Source: Burkholderiales bacterium
Lineage (GTDB): Bacteria > Pseudomonadota > Gammaproteobacteria > Burkholderiales > JAEUOS01
Assembly (NCBI GenBank): GCA_016790635.1
Contig: JAEUOR010000053.1
Location: 1 to 64,000 of the forward strand
Direction: 5' to 3'
DNA: 64,000 nucleotides
In this document: piece after piece, positions 58,720 to 64,000 of the stretch
How the letters are laid out: every line of letters begins with the position of its first letter
Numbering within the stretch: the stretch's first letter is position 1
The notes under the pieces: model-generated
What the model saw: only the letters and a program-made list of their open reading frames with translations
Told to the model about the DNA's origin: nothing
Databases searched by the model: none
Translations under genes and position numbers: made by a program

Positions 58720-60684
58720 TTAGATATGTGGGGATTCCCCCAGAACTTCCGCTTTGACGTGGCGCTTGAAGGACTTCGCATCCGAGAAACAACGGAATCC
58801 GGCCTCGCCGGCAATCCTGATCGTGGCGGCGTCCTCGTTGAGCAGGACCGCGACCGGCTGGCTCAACTCCTCCTGCAGTCCGGTCGGCCAGGCCAGATCG
58901 AACACGGCCCGCTGCTCACCAGACTGCGGATCGGCGAAGTCGTAGGAGACGACGCCGCGCGACAGACCCTGCGATTCCACCCAGTCGTTCAGCGCCTGGA
59001 TCTCGGTCTCCTCCTTTTCGCTGGTGATGCCGCCACCGACCGCGATCGTTGGTGGGACAGCCGACGCCGGACCGGCGAGCCAGCGGTTGTCGCCGTGCAG
59101 TAGCTCCTCCATGCGGCGGTTGAGCTCGGCAGACAGCAGCACCTTGCGCGCTTCGAGAAAGTCGCGGAAGCGCTCGATCTTCCACAGCGCTTCATCCGCG
59201 GGAATCCATTGCGATGCGAGCGCCCCCGGATGCGCCACCTCGACCTTCGGGAAGTACTCCTCTGGCAGCCGGTCGGTGATGTCGAGGTTCGTGCCCTTGG
59301 TGAGGAAGCAGAAGTTGGCGAGCGCGTTCACCTCCGGACGCGCCTGCTTGCGCTTGTAGAGTTGGGCCTTCGGGAAGATGTGATGCACTTCTAGGCGGCT
59401 CATCTTGCCGAGCAGGCTTGCCTTGAGCGGCAGCCCGGTGCCCCAGTCGCGCGCCTCGCCCATGCGCGTCAGGAGATAAAGAACGGGATAGAACCGCGCG
59501 CCCAGGCTCCAGCCGGTGAAGTGTCCCGGCTCGGCGCGCAGGCCACCGTGCCACAGGCGCAGCTGTTCGAGCAGTCGCTCCAGACGATCGCCATCGCCCT
59601 CGAGCGCCGCGAGGTCCTGGTCGATGAACGACTCAGTGGACCCCGAAAAGCGCCCCCACATCGCCGCCTGCACGAACCAGAAGAGCAGCTTGTCGCGCTC
59701 CTTCTCGCCCATCGGCCCAAGCTTTGCCTGCTGTCGCTGGTCTAGGTAACGCGCCAAGACCGGCACGCCGAAGCGGCCAAAGAACACCCGGTCATGGTCC
59801 AGCCCCAGCCGCCCGCCGATCAGGTTCAGGCTGGTGTCGATGTGCTTGGTAGTCCGCGCGAGCGCGTCCTGAACCTCCGCCGCGCTTTTCTCATGGAGGT
59901 ACTGGAACTTGGCCTCGCCCGTTAGCACCGTGTTCACGGAGCGTAGTAGCCAGTCGAGGTTGAAGTGGAAATCCGATTTAGCCCACTCCTTGAGCTTGTC
60001 CTTCATGGCCTCGCGGCCTTCGGGCCACTCGGCGCAGATCTTCGCCAGCGCAAGGTCACCCTTGGAGAGCTTGGTGCCGCCACTGTTGACGCGGTTGAAG
60101 ATGTCTACCACCACATCCAGCGACTTGTCGGCCCCGGTGACCTCCTCGATGTGGAGGTCCACTTCGGTGATGGACAGGAGACGGCTCAGGCGTCCCACGT
60201 ACTCGCCCACCTTCGGCGCGAGTTCGGGTTGCGCCGCAAGCCGCGTGACGAACTCGCCCAGCCCCGCAGTGCCCTTTCCCATCAGTTCCGTCATGTCGAT
60301 CCAGAGTGGGTCATCCTTCATTTTCACCGGCTGGTAGAACTCGAAGGTCTGACCATCGAGGTGGAAGCGTAGCCCGGTGAAGGCCTGCGGGTTGCCGTCG
60401 AAGAACTTCGGAGGCTTGCCGCGCACGACGCCATAGAGCGAGGTCATGCGCTGCTGGCCGTCGAGCAGTAGTTTCACCACGCCCGCCGCCAGCGCGCCTT
60501 CACCGCGATGGGTTGCGGTCTTCGACTCCGTCGCCCAGACAAGCAAGCCCCCGACCGGATGGCGGCGGTAAAGCGAATCAAAGAGTCCGCGCACCTGGTC
60601 GCGGTTCCAGACGTAGCCACGCTGGAACTCGGGCAGCGCCATGTGGCCGCTGTCGATGTGGTCGAGGATGGTGGAGATCTTCAT
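58720..60684 (-). CDS. DUF262/DUF1524 nuclease (GmrSD/SspE-like)
   Basis: 654 aa from ATG at 60684 (AAGGA before it; the longer frame overlaps the DUF429 stop). The N-terminal DUF262 (ParB/sulfiredoxin-like NTPase) has MALPEFQRGYVWNRDQVRGL, the key DGQQR (75-79) and IFNRVNSGGTKLSKGDLALA. The C-terminal DUF1524 HNH nuclease has LEVHHIFPKAQL (His434, His435) and NFCFLTKGTN. Proteins with both modules act as type IV restriction enzymes (GmrSD cuts glucosylated DNA; SspE works with phosphorothioation). Here it sits within a type I operon, so it may cover phages whose modified DNA escapes HsdR. Confidence 0.85.
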   Translation of the reverse strand: MKISTILDHIDSGHMALPEFQRGYVWNRDQVRGLFDSLYRRHPVGGLLVWATESKTATHRGEGALAAGVVKLLLDGQQRMTSLYGVVRGKPPKFFDGNPQAFTGLRFHLDGQTFEFYQPVKMKDDPLWIDMTELMGKGTAGLGEFVTRLAAQPELAPKVGEYVGRLSRLLSITEVDLHIEEVTGADKSLDVVVDIFNRVNSGGTKLSKGDLALAKICAEWPEGREAMKDKLKEWAKSDFHFNLDWLLRSVNTVLTGEAKFQYLHEKSAAEVQDALARTTKHIDTSLNLIGGRLGLDHDRVFFGRFGVPVLARYLDQRQQAKLGPMGEKERDKLLFWFVQAAMWGRFSGSTESFIDQDLAALEGDGDRLERLLEQLRLWHGGLRAEPGHFTGWSLGARFYPVLYLLTRMGEARDWGTGLPLKASLLGKMSRLEVHHIFPKAQLYKRKQARPEVNALANFCFLTKGTNLDITDRLPEEYFPKVEVAHPGALASQWIPADEALWKIERFRDFLEARKVLLSAELNRRMEELLHGDNRWLAGPASAVPPTIAVGGGITSEKEETEIQALNDWVESQGLSRGVVSYDFADPQSGEQRAVFDLAWPTGLQEELSQPVAVLLNEDAATIRIAGEAGFRCFSDAKSFKRHVKAEVLGESPHI

Positions 60685-60694
60685 GGATCCTTGC

Positions 60695-61423
60695 TCACGC
60701 TTCGTTTCTTGGAATCCAGATCCAGCCCTCCCCAAGGGGAACATCGGCGGAGGGCTGTTCAAGGACGCCGCGCTTCGTAGCGAAGAGATACGCGATTACG
60801 GCGCAGATGCGGGCGTCGGCTTTGTCATCGTGCCCAAGCGGTGGTTGGCCGTCGAGGAGCCCCGTGACGACCGGCGCGGAACGGCAAGCGGCCGGGTAGG
60901 TCTCGATGGCGCGAAAGCCCTCGCCGTCGGTCCAGACGCCGCAGCTTTCCGTTTGGGATGCGAACTTGGCTAGAACATGTATCCCCTTCGTCGCCTGGCT
61001 GCCGATCATGTCCTTGATGGCTGACAGCGGCGTCCGGCCGCGTTCGAAGAGGTGGCGCTCGGTGTAGCGGAAGAGATAACGGTTCAGCCCCGACGTGTCG
61101 TGTGGCTCGACGCAACCCTGTCGGGTGATCAGGCGCACGAACTCGTCAGAGAACCCTAGCGGCGTATCGATGGCCATCGTAATGCTCGGCGACGATTCAG
61201 GATATGGCGCCTTGCACATCGCAAACAGGGCCTGGAGCCAGGCCTGCGTCGTCCTCGCGGAGGCGATGCACGCACGCAGGTTGCCCCGCCAGGGTGCCCC
61301 GACGATGCCCTTCTTCTCGTCGAGAATGATGATGGCGTCACGACTCGTAGCGTTCTTCTCACAGTTCCAACCGCCGACATCCCAGCCGATGAAGAAGGAC
61401 GGTCGCTGCGCGCCGGGCGTCAT
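60695..61423 (-). CDS. DUF429 protein (predicted RNase H-fold nuclease)
   Basis: 242 aa. FFIGWDVGGW (Asp15), ITMAIDTPLGF (Asp86), RYTERHLFERGRTPLS, ETYPAA and HDDKADARICAVIAYLF are the conserved blocks of DUF429. This family is predicted to adopt an RNase H-like fold with several acidic residues. Its function is unproven. It overlaps the hsdS stop by 4 bp, and the DUF262 protein starts 10 bp after it, so all are co-translated. A nucleic-acid-processing role beside R-M genes is a fair guess. Confidence 0.8.
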   Translation of the reverse strand: MTPGAQRPSFFIGWDVGGWNCEKNATSRDAIIILDEKKGIVGAPWRGNLRACIASARTTQAWLQALFAMCKAPYPESSPSITMAIDTPLGFSDEFVRLITRQGCVEPHDTSGLNRYLFRYTERHLFERGRTPLSAIKDMIGSQATKGIHVLAKFASQTESCGVWTDGEGFRAIETYPAACRSAPVVTGLLDGQPPLGHDDKADARICAVIAYLFATKRGVLEQPSADVPLGEGWIWIPRNEA

Positions 61424-62661
61424 ACCAGCCGCGTCCTTCCGGTAAGCAGTTCCTGCATCATCGCCTGCTTGAGCGCGCGGATTTTGTCGCGGCGCACTTC
61501 CAGCGCGGCCAGCTCGGCGTCCATGTCGGAGAGGACGGCGGCGATGGCGGTTTGTTCATCCTTCGTCGGCGGCAGTGCAACCGTGATCTCTGAGAAAGCC
61601 GGCCAACGCAAACTCCCTCGCCGATCCACTGACGATGTGGTCGCTGTCTTGAAACGCTGCCGGTACGCGTCGAGCTTGAGTAGACGATGCAGGAAATAGC
61701 TGTTGATGCCCTCTGCCACCCCGAAGACGACATAGATCGGGCTCACAAGCGCAACCTCGTAGCAATCTTGCAGACCAATCGAGCCCTCCTCTACGTGATT
61801 GGCCGGGTAACCGATCTCGCCGCGCCGGATGATCTTGTACGTACTTAGGTCCTTACTGAAGACCTGATTCTTGAAGAATCCGAGCGAGTCCATGAAGCCA
61901 AAGTGCTTCGAGCAGGTGAGCACTGGCAGCTTTTCGCCGGCTGAATTTTTCTCAGAAGTGGGTGAGGCGATATCTGAAATCCGCTTCAACTCCCACTGCC
62001 CGTGGAAGCCGGGGAGCCGGGTCTGGCCGGTGAGGAGTTGCTGCATGGCGGCCTGCTTGAGGTCGCGCTTCTTGGCGATGAGCCGGTCCAGCCCGCCCAG
62101 CAGCGCATCCACATCGCTCAACGCCGCCGCGATGGCGCGTTGTTCGGGGCCGGGTGCATACGGGACGAGCACGCGGCTCAGGATGTTCTGATTCAAAGAC
62201 GCCATCGTCGTCCCGATAGCGTTCTGAATAAGCCACGACTTCACCGAACCGCTGCGAAGTTGCGCAGCCAAGTATGGTGGATGACACGTAGCAAGCGGTC
62301 GGACACTGATGCCGTCCGAGCCGAGAAACCACCCGTTCTCGCGCTGAGAAACTAGCGCGGAGCGATCAACTGCCCCCTTGCGGCCAAAGACAATGTCACC
62401 AGTACGGAGGACATACTGCGGCAGGCGACGAACGACTCCGTCGGGCACGCGAGGGGTGTGTTCGGTGACTCGAAAGGTACCGTCACCGACTTCGCCCACT
62501 GAGATGAGAGGAACACCGTCGTGGCCAGAGTACTCGCTTGCCTTGAGCAGAGTACCGAACGGACCGGTCTTGATTTGTCCGATCTGACTTACCGAAAGGA
62601 CTTCCCAATCCTCCGGAATGACGCCGACCTCCGTCTGTTTGTACCCCGGCCTCACCTCCAC
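61420..62661 (-). CDS. hsdS: Type I restriction-modification specificity subunit HsdS
   Basis: 413 aa with two target-recognition domains (about 15-170 and 222-370). They are followed by matching helical repeats: PEQRAIAAALSDVDALLGG ... LLTGQTRL (172-215) and EQTAIAAVLSDMDAELAALE ... LLTGRTRL (near the C-terminus). This symmetry is normal for HsdS reading a bipartite target. Both TRDs are intact, so the system should recognise a full site. It overlaps hsdM by 10 bp and DUF429 by 4 bp. Confidence 0.95.
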   Translation of the reverse strand: MEVRPGYKQTEVGVIPEDWEVLSVSQIGQIKTGPFGTLLKASEYSGHDGVPLISVGEVGDGTFRVTEHTPRVPDGVVRRLPQYVLRTGDIVFGRKGAVDRSALVSQRENGWFLGSDGISVRPLATCHPPYLAAQLRSGSVKSWLIQNAIGTTMASLNQNILSRVLVPYAPGPEQRAIAAALSDVDALLGGLDRLIAKKRDLKQAAMQQLLTGQTRLPGFHGQWELKRISDIASPTSEKNSAGEKLPVLTCSKHFGFMDSLGFFKNQVFSKDLSTYKIIRRGEIGYPANHVEEGSIGLQDCYEVALVSPIYVVFGVAEGINSYFLHRLLKLDAYRQRFKTATTSSVDRRGSLRWPAFSEITVALPPTKDEQTAIAAVLSDMDAELAALEVRRDKIRALKQAMMQELLTGRTRLV

Positions 62662-64000
62662 AAGACCCCCATCTTCTCGAGGTGTTTCTCCACTCGCGCG
62701 CCGAGCATGACCACTTCGGTTGTAAGTTGCGGCAGCGGCGTGGCGTAGCGTTCGGCCAGCTCACGTATGCGGCCGGTAAGGGTCTGCGAAACGCGCTCCA
62801 GCTCGCCCTGGACGTCGGCCGAGAGGCGCGCCATCCACTTATTGTCCACCACCAGCGCCTTGATCTCCGCTTCGGTGAGCGTGGGGTACTTCTCGTAGGC
62901 GAGCTTGTCGAGCGCCGCGTCCCGCTCCTTCACTGCGCGCTTGAGCGGGGTCTCGCGCTCGGACAGGTCCAGCCAGCGCGTTAGCACCGCCGCTTCGTCC
63001 GTTGCGTCCTGATCCTTCCCAACGAGGCCCTTGATCTCCTTGAACCGGGCGCTGACCTCGGCCTTGGCGATCTTGTCGAGCGCGCCGAGGAAACCTTCCT
63101 CGCCACCGTACTCCTCTTCCAATTCGGCCAGGCTCGCGGTGGCGGCCTCGCATTCCGCCTGCGCAGCGTCGATGGCCGCCTGCTCTTTCGCGAAGTAGCG
63201 CGCGACGATGAAGGGCTTGGGGATCAGCTCGCAGGTCCAGCCCTTGTCCTTCGTCTTGCCCTTCTTGTCGGTCTCGAGAATTCGGGAAGTCTTCGCCACC
63301 CAGCCGTCGGCCGCGATCAGGTAGGCGTCGTCCTGCATCGTCTCGGCCCAGTAGTCCATCAGGTGCTGGTAGACGTCGTAAGCATCGAGCAGCGGCGCCT
63401 CGCGGAAGGCGGCGAGCAGGTCCTCGGCAATGCGCTCGATCAGTGCCTTGGGGTGGCCGTCCTTGCCGAAGGCTGTGAGCTGCTTGGTTGCGGCCGCGCG
63501 CCAGTCGGCGAAGCGCCGGGTCACGGTCTGGTTGAAGGCGGTGAACTCGGGGTGACCGAGGATCGCCGGCCGCACCTCGGGCAGTGGCAACCGCAGACGC
63601 GCGTAGCCCGAACGGCCCGCCGACTCGAATAGCGCGGCGCGGACGCTGGGGAGCACGCGCCAGTAGTCTGCCAGCGCGTCGAGGTCGCGCTCGGGTATGC
63701 CGCCACGCAGATGCCCCTCGATGTCCTGCAGGTCCTCGGGTTCGGTGCTGTCGATGTAGCGCGGCAGATTGAGGTTGTAGTCGTTCTTCTCATCCGCGAT
63801 CTCGGCGAGCGACACCATGCGGGCGTAGCGTGGCACGTCCAGCTGGCGCGTGAAGGTGTCCACGATGCGGTGGATGTCCTGTTCGCGCAGGCGGTTCTTG
63901 GGGCCGTCCTTGATGAAGCCCTTGCTGGCGTCTATCAGGAACACGCCCTTACGGGCGGCGGCGTTGTCCTTGTCGAGCACGACGATGCAGGCGGGGATAC
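62652..64000 (-). CDS. hsdM: Type I restriction-modification DNA methyltransferase HsdM, N-terminal part beyond the window
   Basis: The frame runs off the window end, with the visible part starting IPACIVVLDKDNAAARKGVF, the segment shortly after the catalytic NPPF motif in HsdM. LREQDIHRIVDTFTRQLDVP and RYIDSTEPEDLQDIEGHLRG are typical, and the C-terminal coiled-coil (about AAIDAAQAECEAATASLAEL) contacts HsdS. The SAM-binding and NPPF motifs lie outside the window. It methylates adenine in the site chosen by HsdS. An internal GTG at 63980 is not a real start. Confidence 0.93.
   Translation of the reverse strand, partial: IPACIVVLDKDNAAARKGVFLIDASKGFIKDGPKNRLREQDIHRIVDTFTRQLDVPRYARMVSLAEIADEKNDYNLNLPRYIDSTEPEDLQDIEGHLRGGIPERDLDALADYWRVLPSVRAALFESAGRSGYARLRLPLPEVRPAILGHPEFTAFNQTVTRRFADWRAAATKQLTAFGKDGHPKALIERIAEDLLAAFREAPLLDAYDVYQHLMDYWAETMQDDAYLIAADGWVAKTSRILETDKKGKTKDKGWTCELIPKPFIVARYFAKEQAAIDAAQAECEAATASLAELEEEYGGEEGFLGALDKIAKAEVSARFKEIKGLVGKDQDATDEAAVLTRWLDLSERETPLKRAVKERDAALDKLAYEKYPTLTEAEIKALVVDNKWMARLSADVQGELERVSQTLTGRIRELAERYATPLPQLTTEVVMLGARVEKHLEKMGVLWR

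Overview
The window is GC-rich chromosomal DNA from a betaproteobacterium, most likely of the order Burkholderiales. Three things point there. There are five orphan tripartite-tricarboxylate-type (Bug/TctC) binding proteins in 64 kb. The dnaA-dnaN-gyrB cluster has no recF. A hemE-priA pair lies about 40 kb from dnaA. I cannot name the genus from sequence reading alone.

Layout. 1-4.0 kb (minus strand): peptide-type ABC permease (cut by the window edge) and binding protein, an RraA-like aldolase and ChaC. 4.18-5.65 kb: tRNA-Arg(CCG), then a membrane-anchored diheme cytochrome c with an OmpA-like domain between its two haem domains, closed by a strong terminator. 5.7-11.4 kb: priA, hemE and a 6-phosphogluconate dehydrogenase, with an AT-rich, DnaA-box-bearing gap between hemE and priA, and a divergent beta-hydroxyacid dehydrogenase. 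11.4-15.9 kb: a Crp/Fnr regulator with a CRP-type site at its own promoter, a small secreted peptide, a Rieske oxygenase-TctC pair and a quinone oxidoreductase. 16-22.4 kb: a sugar/polyol-type ABC operon (binding protein, two permeases, ATPase), its GntR/HutC-type regulator and a GMC oxidoreductase, coupled by direct abutment or ATGA/TTGA overlaps.

22.5-42 kb is accessory catabolic DNA: VOC enzymes, LysR-TctC, a PEP-CTERM-tagged SGNH hydrolase, a mandelate-racemase homologue whose Lys166 equivalent is Arg, a 7TMR-DISM histidine kinase, a ring-hydroxylating oxygenase alpha/beta pair, more TctC proteins, a His/Gly-rich secreted protein, a DnaQ-GIY-YIG nuclease, an FMO-like oxidoreductase and a TPP enzyme. 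40.5-52.4 kb is the replication-gene core: a tightly overlapping gyrB-ankyrin-EamA-VOC tail, dnaN, dnaA, a candidate oriC, then rpmH-rnpA-yidD-yidC-mnmE divergently.

52.4-64 kb, directly after the mnmE stop codon, is a defence island on the minus strand: hsdM (cut by the window end), hsdS, a DUF429 protein, a DUF262/DUF1524 (GmrSD/SspE-like) nuclease, an operator-like inverted repeat, a 762-aa GTPase with a roughly 230-aa insertion between switch regions, hsdR, and a YgjP-type metallopeptidase. This composite locus is the best candidate for an undescribed system. The internal operator separates modification genes from restriction genes, and the mnmE 3' end is a known integration target for genomic islands.
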